DNA of 64,000 bases from Actinocatenispora sp963805605. GTDB taxonomy: Bacteria > Actinomycetota > Actinomycetes > Mycobacteriales > Micromonosporaceae. Under the pieces are notes generated by a model, which worked only from the letters and a program-made list of their open reading frames with translations, did no database searches and had not been told where the DNA came from. The DNA lies in contig CAWDUX010000001.1 in NCBI GenBank assembly GCA_963805605.1, positions 1 through 64,000 on the forward strand, given 5' to 3'. The position numbers and the translations under genes are program-made. How positions within the stretch are numbered: the first letter of the stretch is position 1; each line of letters opens with the position of its first letter. Below are positions 25,788 to 37,838 of the stretch, piece after piece.

Positions 25788-27310
25788 CGGCAGCTACCTC
25801 TCCCAGTAATCCGATCTGACGCCGACTGCGGTGAGCTGCGGTCGGATCGGGAATCGGCTCACCGAACAGCAGGTACGGCAAGGTGATCGAACGTAGGCCC
25901 CGGCTCGTGTGCACGACTGCGGTGGTGCGGGCCGACAGGTCCGGGGAACCATGCCGGTTTGCCAGTGACCACAGCCCGACCACGTCACCGGTCCGGGGCC
26001 TGTCGAGCAGTTCGAGTACGTCAGGCAGGGTCGCGTAGCCGTTATGGCGCTCACGGGCCGTATTCACCGCGTGGCGCAGGGCCGCCCAGTCGATCGACTC
26101 GACCCCGGCCATGATCGCGGGATCGATCGGGAATGCGCCGTCGTCCGCCAGCGGGTCCGGTCGTTCCGCGACACCGTCATGGAGCCGGAGCCGACCCACC
26201 GAGGTTGTCTCGACCCCGCTGGTGGGTACCGCGAACCCGATCGCCCGGCCGCCGTGCGTCACCGCGAACGCCTCGGCCGCAGCTGCCTGTGCCTCGGCGA
26301 CACGCGTCCGCATGCTGCGGTAGTAGGCGATGTCGCCACCGCGTACGAAGGTGCTGATCCGCCGGAACGCCATCTCCCGTGCATCTTCGACCTCCGTCAC
26401 CCGTTGCCACATCCGGTCGATGAACGTGGACAAGGCTTCTGCCACCTCCGCAGGAAGACCGTCGACCCGGGCCAGCACGTCGACGATGTCGGCCTCCAGC
26501 TGGGCGCGCTGCGAGGGTGTACCGATCAAGGTCGCGAAGGCTCGGAATGCCTGGCCTTCCGGTGATTCCGCGATCACGTCATGCCCGTCGAACATCCGCT
26601 GCAAGGAGTCGGCGAACTCTGCGGCGTCCTCGGACAGGCTCTGCCGGATCAGGGTCATGGTGTTCGCCTGCACCCGCTCGCCGTACCGGGCGATGTCGGC
26701 TGGGATCCGCTCCACGAGATGCATCAGCGCTGCGACCCGCTCGGACGAGTTCGGTGTGCGCCACGGCTGGGGCCTCACCACGGTCCAGAGCGTCACGCTG
26801 GCTCTCCAACACCCGGATCTGTTCGGTGATCGCCTTCCGGCGATCTTCCAGATCCGGGTTCGCTTCGGTCGCGATCTGATGGACCCCGGCCATCACCATC
26901 GACAATGCCGACTCGGTCGCCGTGGATGCATGCCGGCGTAGGCTGCGCATCTGCTGCACCGCCTGTGCGGCACCCACGGTCAGCTGGTACCGCTCCGACC
27001 GTCGATCCGGATCGACCGTGCGATGCACCCAGCCCTTCTTCGTCCACCGGGTCAACAAGGCATCCGCGTCTGCGAATCCCGGCGCGGCACCGTCAGTGAC
27101 CATCGGTTGGGAACGCAGCACGCGCGGAAGGTCCCGGTCGATCGCTGCGGCCAGCGTCTCTCCGTCCATCAGCTGGCCGTCGCCCAGATGCGCAGCCATC
27201 AGGGCCAGATGCAGGAGGGCATCAGCTGATCGCAGCAGCGACATGGTCACGTCTGTCTCGGCGTTGCTGCTGAACTCCAGCAGCAGCTGCTCAGCGCTCC
27301 TACCCGCCAC
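25780..27310 (-). CDS. jetA: Wadjet subunit JetA (DUF3375, kleisin-like), one frameshift
   Basis: JetA is the kleisin-like subunit that bridges the JetC heads. GTG 27308-27310 is preceded by AGGTGA. The N-terminal frame reads MSLLRSADALLHLALMAAHL and FADADALLTRWTKKGWVHRT. After an indel near 26780 the frame continues VAALMHLVERIPADIARYGE, DGLPAEVAEALSTFIDRMW and the C-terminal LPYLLFGEPIPDPT. Total length is about 510 residues, typical for DUF3375. It is first in the operon jetA-jetB-jetC-jetD and is transcribed away from the DISARM operon. Confidence 0.87.
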
Positions 27311-27523
27311 GAACGGTCACCTACTTGATGCTCTCCGAATGACTCCCCGGAGGATAGGGGCTAGCACCGACAAGTGGCGACATGAGTGAGCGTCGTGACA
27401 GTCCGGCCGCAGCGGAGATCAACTGTCCAGGTAGCGCAGGTGAACCCAACGTCTGGGCGATGTGGGCTGTTTGCAGGATGGCGCCCTGGTAGCGGGCTCA
27501 CTACTGTCAGATGCGCGACACGA

Positions 27524-27557
27524 GTAGCTTGTTGTGAAGTGAGTTCACAGCAGCTAC
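27524..27557. promoter_or_regulatory. Nested dyad, candidate operator
   Basis: An inner inverted repeat TGTGAA / TTCACA (27533-27538 and 27544-27549, 5-base spacer) is enclosed by an outer one, GTAGCT / AGCTAC (27524-27529 and 27552-27557). It lies about 112 bp before drmD and 214 bp before jetA. The size and symmetry suit a dimeric repressor. No regulator gene is adjacent, so the binding protein is unknown. Confidence 0.5.
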
Positions 27558-27587
27558 TCTTGTTTATGTTCGCGGCAGTTACATCAT

Positions 27588-27620
27588 GTTATGACGTCCG
27601 CAGGACAGTAATCGCATAAC
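27588..27620. promoter_or_regulatory. Second inverted repeat upstream of drmD
   Basis: GTTATG (27588-27593) and CATAAC (27615-27620) form an inverted repeat, with a smaller GTCC/GGAC dyad between them. It lies 49 bp before the drmD start, a position where it could cover the promoter. Confidence 0.35.
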
Positions 27621-27668
27621 ACGCTGAGCGACCTGCAACACGCGCTCAGCTGAGAAGGGAAGCACTCG

Positions 27669-30600
27669 GTGCCCAGTGTGACGTCAGAGCGGCCGGGCAT
27701 CGGTGCCCTGGTCGCCGTCCGCGGTCAGAAATGGGTTGTCAGCAACGTCGACCCGGATGGCCCGAACCTGCTGGTGGACCTGCAGAGCGTGGACGGCCGG
27801 TACGGCGACACCCTGAGCGTCATCTGGGAGGTCGAGCCCGACCGGCAGATCCTGCCCGCGGGTGCGCTGCCCGAGGTGACCGCCGGCGGCTTCGACCCGC
27901 CGGAGCAGCTCGCCGCGTTCCTCGACGCCATCCGCTGGTCGGCGGTCACCTCCGCCGACGTCAGGACGCTGCAGGCGCCGTTCCGCTCCGGCGTCGCGAT
28001 CGAGGACTACCAGCTCGAACCGGTCGCCCGCGCCGTGGACGCGCCCCGCGCCAACCTGCTGCTCGCCGACGACGTGGGCCTCGGCAAGACCGTCGAGGCC
28101 GGGCTGGTCGCCCAGGAACTGCTGCTGCGCCACCGTGCGCACCGCATCATGATCGTCTGCCCGGCCGGCCTGACGCTGAAGTGGCGCGACGAGATGGCCG
28201 AGAAGTTCGGCCTGGACTTCACCATCGTCGACTGCGAGCGCTGCGCCCAGGTGCGCCGCACCCACGGCAGCGCCGCCAACCCGTTCGCGGTGTACCCGCT
28301 GTGCATCGTCAGCCTGCCGTGGCTGCGCGGGCCGAAGGCCCAGCGGCTGCTCGACGAGGTGCTGCCGCCCGACGGCCCGGCTACCAGCGCGCGTTCGACC
28401 TGCTGATCCTCGACGAGGCGCACCACGTCGCGCCGGCCGCGCCCAAGCAGGTGTACGCCGTCGACTCGCAGCAGACCAAGCTGATCCGCCGGCTCGCCCC
28501 GCACTTCACCCACCGGCTGTTCCTGTCCGCCACCCCGCACAACGGCTACCCGGAGTCGTTCACCGCGCTGCTGGAGATCCTCGACGACCAGCGCTTCGCC
28601 CGCGGCGTCACCCCGGACCAGGCCGCGGTCAAGGAGACCGTGGTACGCCGCCTGAAGCGCGACATCGTCGACGCTGACGGCACCCACCGCTTCGTCGAGC
28701 GACAGGCCAGCGCGCTCCCGTGCGACTACCCGGACGACGAGCGGGCAGATCCACGCGCCTGCTCAGCCAGTTCGCCGAGCTGCGCCGCAAGCGCATCGAC
28801 AACCGGCGCGGTCGCAAGGCCGCCGACCTGGTGACGCTGCTGCTGAAGAAGCGGCTCTTCTCCAGCCCGGCGCGCATTCGCGCACACCGTCGGCGTCTAC
28901 CTGACGACGCTGCAGTCCCGCGGCAGGGCGCAGCGCTGCCCAGCAGCGACGAGGTTCCGCAGTGGCTGGACGGCTTCATCGACGACACCGCCACCTACGA
29001 CGACGAGGAACTCGCCGACGCCGAGGACGACGCGCTCGACCGGGTCCGGCCGATGCAGCCGGACGCCACCGGCGAGGAGATGGAGCTGCTCCGGCAGATG
29101 GAGCGCGTGGGCGCTGGCGCACGAGGCACAGCCCGACGCGAAGGCACGCGTAGCTGATCGACTACCTGAAGGCGGTCTGCCGGCCGGACGGCGAGCACTG
29201 GACCAACGAGCGCGTCGTGGTCTTCACCGAGTACCGCGACACCCAGACCTGGCTGGCCGACCTGCTGCGCGCGGAGGACCTCGGCGGCGACGGGGTGGCC
29301 CTGCTGCACGGCGGGGTGCACGGCGAGGAGCGCGAGCAGCTGCGGCTGGCGTTCCAGGCCGACCCGACCGAGCACCCGGTCCGCATCCTGCTGGCCACCG
29401 ACGCCGCCAGCGAGGGCATCGACCTGCAGAACCACTGCCACCGGCTGGTCAACTACGACATCCCGTTCAACCCGAACAAGCTGGAGCAGCGCATCGGCCG
29501 GATCGACCGGTACGGGCAGCGCGTCGACCCCGGAGATCCGGCACTTCGTCGGCACCGGTTTCGGCAGCGACGGTCGACCCGTTCGAGGCGGACCTGGAGT
29601 TCCTGTCCCGGGTGGCGACGAAGGTCGCCCGGATGGAGGCCGACCTCGGCCCGGTCAACGCGGTCCTGTCCGACGCGGTGCAGCGCCGCATGCTCGGCGA
29701 GCAGGTCAGCGACGCCGAGATCGAGCAGGCCGGCAGGGCGCAAGCAGAACGTGCCGGTCGAAGCCAACGTCGGCGAGCAGGTACGCCGGCTGCGCGCCGA
29801 CCTGGACGAGACCGTCGAGGAGCTGGGCATCACCCCGACCAGCGTCAAGCGGGTCGTGGACACCGCGCTGGTGCTGGCCCGCCAGCAGCCGCTGGCCCCG
29901 CACACCGACGACAGGCACCTGGTCCGACGGCATGTTCACGGTGCCGACGCTGACCGGCTCGTGGCAGCGGGCCAGCGCCGGGCTGACCGAGAAGCTGCAC
30001 CGCACGGACGAGCCGCCCGCGCCAGCTGCCGGTCACCTTCGACGCCGAGGTGGCCAAGCGGCCGCGACGACGTGGTGCTGGCCCACCTGAACCATCCGCT
30101 GGTCGCCATGTCGACCCGCCTGCTGCGGGCCGCCGTCTCCAACCAGCGACATCGGCCTGCACCGGGTGACCGCGGTGCTGTCACGACGACCCCGCGCTGG
30201 AGGACGTACTGGTCGGTGCGTACTCCCGGTTCGTGCTGGTCGGCGCCGACGGGGTGCGGCTGCACGAGGAGGTCCTGTACGCGGGTGGCTGGGCGCCGGA
30301 GAACGGCCGGTTCCGCCGGCTGGAGAACCTGACCGCGCTCGGCGGCATCCTCGACCGCGCACTGGCCGACGGCGTACCCGGCCTCCGGGCCGGTCACCGG
30401 ACGGCTCGCCGACGCGTTGGCCCCGTGTGCGCGACGGCCTGCACTCGGCGGTGACCTGGCGCGCGCAGACCCGGCGGCAGTCGCTGCAGCGCAAGCTCGA
30501 CCAGCGTCGCGAGGCCGAACGGCGAGCGCATCACCGCCAACCTCGACCAGTTCGCCGGCACCCTGCGCGAAGGCGCTGACGAGCGACGACGCAGAGGAAG

Positions 30601-30816
30601 ACGCGCTGTTCAGCCGTGGCCGAGGCTGCAAGAGCAAGGAGGAACTGGCGCAGTACCGCAAGGACCGCGATTCGTGGGAGCAGCGGCTGTCAGCGCCTCG
30701 ACGCCGAACGCGACCGGGAACTCGCCGCGATCGACGCCCGCTACCGCGACCCGAAGGACCACCTGTTCCCCGTCGCCGTGGTCTTCGTCGTGCCCCGGCG
30801 GGAGGCCACCCGATGA
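27669..30816 (+). CDS. drmD: DISARM SNF2-family helicase DrmD, multiple frameshifts
   Basis: GTG 27669 follows GAGAAGGGAA. The first 245 codons are in frame and include Walker A (NLLLADDVGLGKTVEAG) and the motif Ia region (IMIVCPAGLTLKW). After a missing G near 28377 the next frame gives DEAH (LLILDEAHHVAP) and SATPHNGYPESF. The helicase C half has VVVFTEYRDTQTWLADLL, ILLATDAASEGIDLQ and NKLEQRIGRIDRYGQ. The tail (KEELAQYRKDRDSWEQRL) ends DHLFPVAVVFVVPRREATR. At least eight indels separate these pieces. Restored, it is about 1,045 residues, matching DrmD, the class 1 DISARM helicase. The stop overlaps an ATG of the next frame. Confidence 0.85.
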
Positions 30817-30845
30817 GCCCCGCAGCGTCACCGCCAGGAGTACCG

Positions 30846-33800
30846 ATGAGCCCGGCCCGCAGCCGCACCGGCACACGCCGGACAGCGCCAGCAGCACCGC
30901 GACTGGCTGAGCCTGATCGAGGTCTCCGGCCCGTTCCTGAGCCTGCCGGTGCTGCGCGCACACCTGGCCCGACGGCCTGGACGCCCTGGACAAGCCGGCC
31001 CGCGAGCGGCTGCGCCGCCGAGCACGCCGCTGGCAGGCCGACACCGCCGCCGGCCAGCGCCGACTGGATCGACTACGTGCTGCGCGACCTGCTCGGCTGG
31101 GGCGACGCCCTGCGCCATGACGACGAGGCCTGGACGCCCTCGGCATCAGGTCGCCGAGCACGACACCGACGCTCACGCCGTCGTTCGCGCTGGTCGAGCC
31201 GGGCGAGGCGGTCAAGCCTGACACCGTACGCGCTGCTCGGCCTGGTCTGCCCGCCGCGCAGCCAGCCCGACCGCCCGGGTCGCCGGCTCGTGCCTGGGCG
31301 GCGACGCCCGCCGACCGGCTCGCCCACCTGTGCCGCCACCACGAGGTCGAGCTGGGCCTGGTCACCGACGGCCGCTTCTGGACCCTGGTCTGGGCGCCCC
31401 GCGGCGGCGTCACCACCACCGCCACGTTCGACGCGGTGGCCTGGCCGGAGGCGGCCGAACGCGACGTGGTCCGCGCGTTCGTCTCGCTGCTGTGCCGCCG
31501 CCGGTTCTTCGGTGTCCCCGACGACGAGAAGCTGGTGCCGCTGCTGGACGCGCAGCCTGGCAGCCAGGGCGAGGACATCACCGAGGCGCTCGGCGTCCAG
31601 GTCCGCCAGGCGGTCGAGCTGCTGGTCGCCGCGATCGGCCGCGCCGACGTCCGCGAACGCGAGCTCGGCGGCCGCGGCCTGCAGCGACGTCGACGCGCAC
31701 GACGTCTACCGGGGCGCGGTCGCGGTGATGATGCGCATCGTCTTCCTGCTGTTCGCCGAGGAACGCAGGCTGCTGCCCGCCGACAACGACCTCTACGCCC
31801 GGCGTACTCGGCGGGCCGGCTCTGCGCCGAGCTGGAGCAGCGCGCCATCGACGGCAGCGAGGAGGACCTGGAGCACAGCACCGGCGCCTGGCACCGGCTG
31901 CTGGCCCTGTTCCGCGCCGTGCACGACGGCGTCGACCACCCGCGGCTGACGATGCACGCGCCACGACGGCTCGCTGTTCGACCCGGAGCAGTATCCGTGG
32001 CTGCCGCTGACCATCGACGACCGCACCGTGCTGCACATGCTGCGCGCCGTGCAGTACGTGGTCAGGTCGGCACGTGGCAGGTCGCGGGAGCGCCGCACGG
32101 TCAGCTTCCGCAGCCCTGGACGTCGAGCAGATCGGCTACGTCTACGAGGGCCTGCTGTCCTTCGAGGGCTTCCGCGCCGACGACGTGGTGGTCGGGCTGA
32201 TCGGCAAGGAGGGCATGGAGGAGGAGGTGCCGCTGCGCGACCTGGAGTCGCTGGCCGCCCGGCACACCGATCGTGCCATCGCTGGCCGCCGCGCTCGCCG
32301 AGAAGTACAAGGACTCCAAGATCGGTTCGGCGAAGGCGCTGGCACGAAGCTGCGCGCCGCTGTCGCAGCCGGGCCGCGAGGAGGCGCGCAAGAAGCTGCT
32401 CGCCGTCACCGGCGGCGACTATCCGCTGGCCGAGCGGCTGCTGCCGTTCGTCGGCATCATCCGCGCCGACCTGCGCGGCCTGCCGGTGGTCATCCTGCCC
32501 GGCGCGCTGTACGTCACCGAGTCCGCGCTGCGCAAGAACACCGGCACGCACTACACGCCGCGCTTCCTCGCCGAGGAGGTTGTCGAAGGGGGCGCTGGAG
32601 CCGCTGGTGTACGACCCGGCCCGCTGCAGACGGCCGATGAGTCGAAGTGGGAGCTGAAGTCCAGCGAGGAGATCCTCGCACTGAAGGTCGCCGACATCGC
32701 GATGGGCTCGGCCGCGTTCCTCGTGGCCGCCGCCCGCTATCTCGGCGAGCACCTGGTCGAGGCGTGGGTCGCGGGAGGGCGACGAGCGCGTCGCTCGGTT
32801 ACGTTCCGAGCCGCGGCGAGCCCCGTCGACGCTGAAGACGGACCCGCTCGTCATCGAGGCCCGTCGGCAGGTCATCGAGCACTGCCTCTACGGCGTGGAC
32901 ATCAATCCGATGGCCGTCGAGATGGCGAAGCTGTCGCTGTGGCTGGTCTCGATGGACCCGACGCGCCCCTTCACCTTCCTCGACGACCGCCTGGTCGCCG
33001 GCGACTCGCTGTTGGGCATCGGAAAGCTGTCCATGCTGGATGACGGTGCGGTCCGTGACCTCCATCTGAACCGTGACCTTGTTCGGGTACTGGAGCTTCG
33101 CCAACGCATTGCCGCCCTGCCCGACGATACGCAGTCCCACACCGAGAAGAGCCTGCTCCTTGCTGAAGCTCGCGATATGTCGGCCCGCTCCATCGCCTAC
33201 GCCAACCTCGTGATCGGCTCCCAGCTCGCTAGTCACAAGCGGGGCGCCGACCCGCATGACATCGCCCGGAAAGCTGCCCAGCTCTCTAATCTGCTCACCG
33301 CAGAAAAGGTTCCGGACACCCTCACGGATCAGGCGGCCCGATGGCTCGCCACCGATCAGCCGACCGGCGCCTTTACCCGAGATCCTCACCACTGGCCGCT
33401 GGAGTTCCCCGAGGTTTTTGAGAAGGGTGGTTTCGACGCGATCATCGGCAACCCGCCTTTCCTAGGTGGGCAGAAGCTCACCGGCAGTCTGGGCGTAGCT
33501 TTCCGCGAATATCTCGTCAACTCGATCGGGCGTGGCGTACGTGGGAGCGCAGATCTGATCGCCTACTTCGTCCTGCGCGCACATGCTCTGTTGAATCCGA
33601 CCGGCCAGACAGGTCTCATCGCCACCAACACGCTTGCACAGGGGGACACACGCGAGGTCGGCCTCGATCAGGTTGCCGCCCTCGGGACCACGATCCGACA
33701 GGCGGTGAAGAGCAAGCCGTGGCCTTCGAGGTCGGCTGTGCTTGAATATTGTGCCGTCTGGACCAGCCGCGCCACACTGGGCAGCGATGCTGCCCGGATC

Positions 33801-34903
33801 CTCGACGGTATCGGCGCCGTTTCGGAGATATCAACCTCTCTCGACGCCGCATCCCGTGTGAGCGGATCTACGACGTCTGCATGCGAACTGCGGCCAATCT
33901 TTCCAAGGGTCGAACATCTTGGGCCTCGGGTTCACGATGTCTCCCGAGGAGGCACAGCGTCTCATCGCAAAGGATGCGCGCAACAAAGACGTGCTGTTCC
34001 CTTATTTGAATGGTCAAGACCTCAACTCGGATCCGAACTGCTCTGCAGCTCGTTGGGTCATCAATTTTCATGATTGGAACGAATCTAAGGCAAGCTCGAG
34101 ATTATCGTGACTTGCTTCGAGCAGGTCGAAACTTGTAAAGCCAGCAGCGACTAGAGGTAAGTTCGCAAGGATGCTCGAGAAAAATGGTGGCTATATGAAC
34201 GGGCGTCCCAAGCTGTACGAAGCGATTGCGGGGTTGAGAGCGGGTCATTGCGCTCACGCTCGTGAGTAAGACCGTGATGCCGGTGATGGTACCGACTGGG
34301 CAGGTGTTCGCCCATGCAGCTTGGGGTATTTGCGTCGGAAGACACTGGGATGTTGGCGTTGCTGTCCAGCGCGCCACATTACTGGTGGGCGAAGACGCGA
34401 AGCATCCTCGATGAAGACAGACCTCAGTTACTACGCCTTCGGATGTGTTCGAGACCTTCCCGCTGCCAGAAGTGACTGACGAGATGCGGGAACTAGGGGA
34501 TCGGTTGGACACCTATCGGCGAGACGTGATGTTGAAACGGCAGCTCGGGCTGACCAAGCTGTACAACAAGGTCTTCGACAAGTCAGTGGCGGACGCGGAC
34601 ATCGTCGAACTGAGGGAGATCCACCGAAAGATCGATGAGGCCACTGTCCGCGCGTACGGCTGGGACGATCTGGTGAAGCAGGGGCTTGATCACGGGTTCC
34701 ACCAGGTTGGGCGGGAGACTCGCTACACCGTTGGTCCGGCGGTGCAGCAGGAGATCCTCGACCGACTCCTCGAACTCAACCACGAGCGTTACAAGGAAGA
34801 AGTTGCGCAGGGGCTGCACGACAAGGGTCGGAAGAAGCGCAAAGTCAAGGCTGGGGCCAGCCGTGAACCGGTGGCACGCGAGACCCTGCCGGGGATGCCG
34901 TGA
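30846..34903 (+). CDS. drmMI: DISARM N6-adenine DNA methyltransferase DrmMI, multiple frameshifts
   Basis: ATG 30846 has AGGAG five bases upstream; an alternative ATG at 30813 overlaps the drmD stop. The N-terminal half includes VAVMMRIVFLLFAEERRLLP. The methylase core has motif I as VADIAMGSAAFLVAAARYL and motif IV as IIGNPPFLGGQKL, both intact. The C-terminal specificity-like part includes GLGFTMSPEEAQRLIAKDAR, SDVFETFPLPEVTDEMREL and the close REPVARETLPGMP. Restored length is about 1,350 residues, like DrmMI and PglX. It marks host DNA by adenine methylation so that DISARM spares it. Many single-base indels lie before 32900 and a few at 33800-34440. Confidence 0.83.
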
Positions 34904-34930
34904 GGATCGTGACGAGGTACTGGGGGCGAG

Positions 34931-36611
34931 ATGCCGGCCAACGGTGACATGTCGAGGACTGCCACGACGTTCACGGTGCACGAACTGGTGCGGCGGGCGT
35001 GGGACGGCGACATCCGGGTACCCCATTTCCAGCGTCCGTTCCGCTGGAAGTGGGACGACGCGCAGAAGCTCTTCGACAGCATCATCAGCAACTACCCGAT
35101 CGGGAGCCTGCTGCTGTGGGCCCGGCCCGCACCGGCCGCGCGGATCCCGCTCGGTGCGCTGGAAGTTGATGCTCCGGATACGCAGCATGCGTTGTGGGTC
35201 GTGGATGGCCAGCAGCGCATCACCAGTCTGGCCAATGCTCTGCATCCCGATACCCAGTCGGATCCGCGGTTCGCGATGTCCTACAACCTCACGACCGGGC
35301 GCTTCGTCAAGCCCCGGGCCAAGGATGACGCCCTCACCATCCCGCTGCCGGTGCTGTTCGACGGCCAACGGCTACTCAGTTGGTTCTTCGAACACCCGGA
35401 GATCCAGGAGAGTTTCAAGGTCGCCAGCGCGCTGACCGAGAAGCTGCGCAACTACGAGATCCCCGCCTACCGGGTCGAGCACAGCGACGAGAGCGTGCTC
35501 CAGGACATCTTCGACCGGATGAACAACTACGGTAAGCGGCTCACCAAGGCGGAGGTCTTCACCGCGCTGAACGCCGGCAGTGAGGAAGGCTCCGGGGACC
35601 AGCTGACGTTCCCACGGATCGCGGCGCACCTGGACAACGACACCGGGTTCGGGCTGCTGGACGACGGCCTGATTCTGCAGTCCGTGCTCATCCGGCGCCA
35701 TCCGGATATTCAGCGGGAGATCCGCAACGAGTTCCCGGCCGGTGACGAGGAAGGTCGCGACGCGGCCTACCAGGCCGCGGAAGACGCGCTGCGACGGGCC
35801 ATCGCCTTCCTGCAGGATGACCTCGGCGTCCCGCACATGGCTATGGTGCCCTTCAGCTACCTGCTGGTCGTGCTGTCACGCTTCTTCTCCTTCCATCCGG
35901 ACCCGGAGCCGCGGAACCGGAACCTCCTGCGCCGGTGGTACTGGCGCGCGGCAGTCCTTGGGCCCGGTGTCTTCCCCGGGGGCACCACCGGAGCCAGCCG
36001 CATCATCGGCCAGCAGATCAGCGACGACGAGACCGGGTCGGTACAGGGCATGCTCGCCGCCCTGGGGGACCGGCCGAGGACGCTGCCGTTGCCCGATGTC
36101 CGTCGGCGCTTCCGGGCCAACCAGGCGATGAGCAAGCTGCTGTTGTCGAACTGGTGGTCCCGTGGTCCACGCGACCCGGTCAAGGGGACCGAGTACGACC
36201 GGGTTGACCTTGCTCTCAGCCTGGACCAGCGGACAACCGCCTCACCGGTCGTCTACCCGTTGGTCCCGCAGGATCAGGTGGAGGGCGATGCCCGCTTCTC
36301 GGCCACCAACCGGGTTCTGCTCCCCGCCCTCGACCGGGACGCCGCGGAGGTGCGGAGTCTCCTGACCGAGAATCTGGGTGGACTCAGCGAGCCTGGAGTG
36401 GACCCGGGTCCTGGAGTCGCACCTGATGACACCGGCGATGGCCCAGCTGCTGCGCGAGAACAGGGCGGCTGAGTTCCTCGCTCGGCGGCAGGAACTCATG
36501 CACGCAACCATCGCCCAGTTCCTCGGCCGCAACTGCGAATGGGGATTTGAGGACACCCCACCGCTGGCGGAGCTGGTGATCGAGGACGAGGACGACGATG
36601 CCGAGCAGTGA
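34931..36611 (+). CDS. DUF262-domain protein (GmrS-like), accessory within DISARM
   Basis: The 560-residue protein starts PANGDMSRTATTFTVHELVR. The DUF262 (ParB/sulfiredoxin-fold) core is clear: VPHFQRPFRWKWDDAQKLFD, SNYPIGSLLLWARP and the hallmark VDGQQRITSLANAL. The nucleotide-binding DGQQR motif suggests NTP hydrolysis that controls a nuclease or kinase partner. No HNH motif is found, unlike the DUF262 protein at 50116. One indel near 36400 separates the last frame, which ends EDEDDDAEQ. It starts 27 bp after drmMI and overlaps the HipA-like gene by 14 bp, so it is part of the same operon. Confidence 0.8.
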
Positions 36612-37838
36612 GCGCCGGTACGGGGTGTTCCTTGGCGACGCGGGTCGGCGCGCTCGATCAGCGCGGCGACTACACCTGGTTCGTCTTCTCCGACGAGTAC
36701 CTGGACGATCCCGACCGTGCGGTCCTGGGGCTGGTGTTCGAGCAGGACCTCACCGCCCGGTACGCGAGCCACCTGCGGCTGCCGCAGTGGTTCTCCAACC
36801 TGCTGCCCGAGGGGCGACTCCGGAATGATCGCCGAGGACCGGCACGTCCGGTTGACCGGGAGATGGAACTGCTCGCCCAGGTCGGACACGACCTGCCCGG
36901 GGCGGTACGGGTGCTGCCCGCGGACGAGCCGCCAGACGGCCATGGGACCCGAAAGTCGCGCGCACCGACCCGTACCGGGGGCGGACCGATCACGACGGTC
37001 ACCCGGTAGGCTTCCGGTTCTCCCTGGCCGGTGTCGGCCTCAAGTTCTCCATGCGCGGCAGGGCGACCGGCTGACCCTGCCCGCCACGGGCAGGGCGGTG
37101 ACTGGATCGTCAAACTGCCCGACCCCTCGTACGCCGATGTGCCGCGCAACGAGGACGCGATGATGTCGCTGGCCGCGCTCGCCGGCATGGACATCCCCGA
37201 GCACGTGCTGGTGCACCGCGACCGGCTCGACAACCTGCCGGCCGGGGTATGGCCGGCAAGGAGGACGACGCGTACGCGGTCCGCCGGTTCGACCGCGATG
37301 AGTCCCGGCGCTGGATCCACATCGAGGACCTGGCGCAGGTACGCAACGTCTACCCGTACGGGCGGCAAGTACCAGGGGACCTTCGAGACCGTGGCCGCCC
37401 TGATCTACCGGCGCCGCGACCTGCCGGCGCTGCGCGAATTCGTCCGCCGGATGGCGTTCAATGTGCTGATCTCCAACGGCGACGTGCACCTGAAGAACTG
37501 GTCGCTGATCTACCGCGACCCGCGCCGGCCCACCCGTCGCCCGCCTACGACCTGGTCTCCACCGGGCTGTACCAGGTCAGCGACAGCCCGGAGGACCTCG
37601 GTCTCAAGTTCGGCGGCTCCCGCCGCTTCGAGACCGTCAGCCTCGCCACCTTCGACCGGCTGGAACACAAGTTCGGCGCCACCGGTGCCCAACTCGCCGA
37701 CCTCGCGGCAGAGACCGCCCGACGCGTGCGGGACGCCTGGCCCTCCGTCGCCGCGCGACTGGAAGCCTGCCCACCCTCGTCGAAGGCATCGGACACAGCA
37801 TCACCACCCGCTACCAGACCCTCATGAAGGGACGTTGA
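36598..37838 (+). CDS. HipA-like kinase embedded in DISARM, frameshifted
   Basis: The N-terminal HipA domain reads RYGVFLGD and VGALDQRGDYTWFVFSDEY, then LRLPQWFSNLLPEGRLR. The kinase part has GDWIVKLPDPSYADVPRNED (ATP-binding Lys), AYAVRRFDRDE, the catalytic VLISNGDVHLKNWSLIY (N-D-H-KN) and SPAYDLVSTGLYQ. The end is LVEGIGHSITTRYQTLMKGR with TGA at 37836-37838. HipA kinases phosphorylate translation factors such as glutamyl-tRNA synthetase and are restrained by HipB. No HipB-type HTH gene lies next to it; the neighbour is the DUF262 protein. About five indels interrupt it. The stop overlaps the drmA start (TGATG). Confidence 0.78.

Larger units (their letters stand above)
27311..27668. promoter_or_regulatory. 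Shared intergenic region between divergent Wadjet and DISARM operons
   Basis: These 358 bp separate jetA (minus) from drmD (plus) and must hold both promoters. GC content falls around 27480-27620 relative to the flanks. No gene is supported. Two dyad elements (27524-27557 and 27588-27620) are listed separately. GAGAAGGGAA near 27652-27661 is the likely drmD ribosome site. Confidence 0.6.

Noticed and set aside
27386..27619. Small plus-strand frame in the Wadjet-DISARM gap
   Set aside because: No ribosome site or family, and it overlaps the dyad elements; better seen as regulatory DNA.
36598..37838. Classical HipBA toxin-antitoxin pair
   Set aside because: No HipB-like HTH gene or Cro/CI-type motif lies next to the HipA-like gene.
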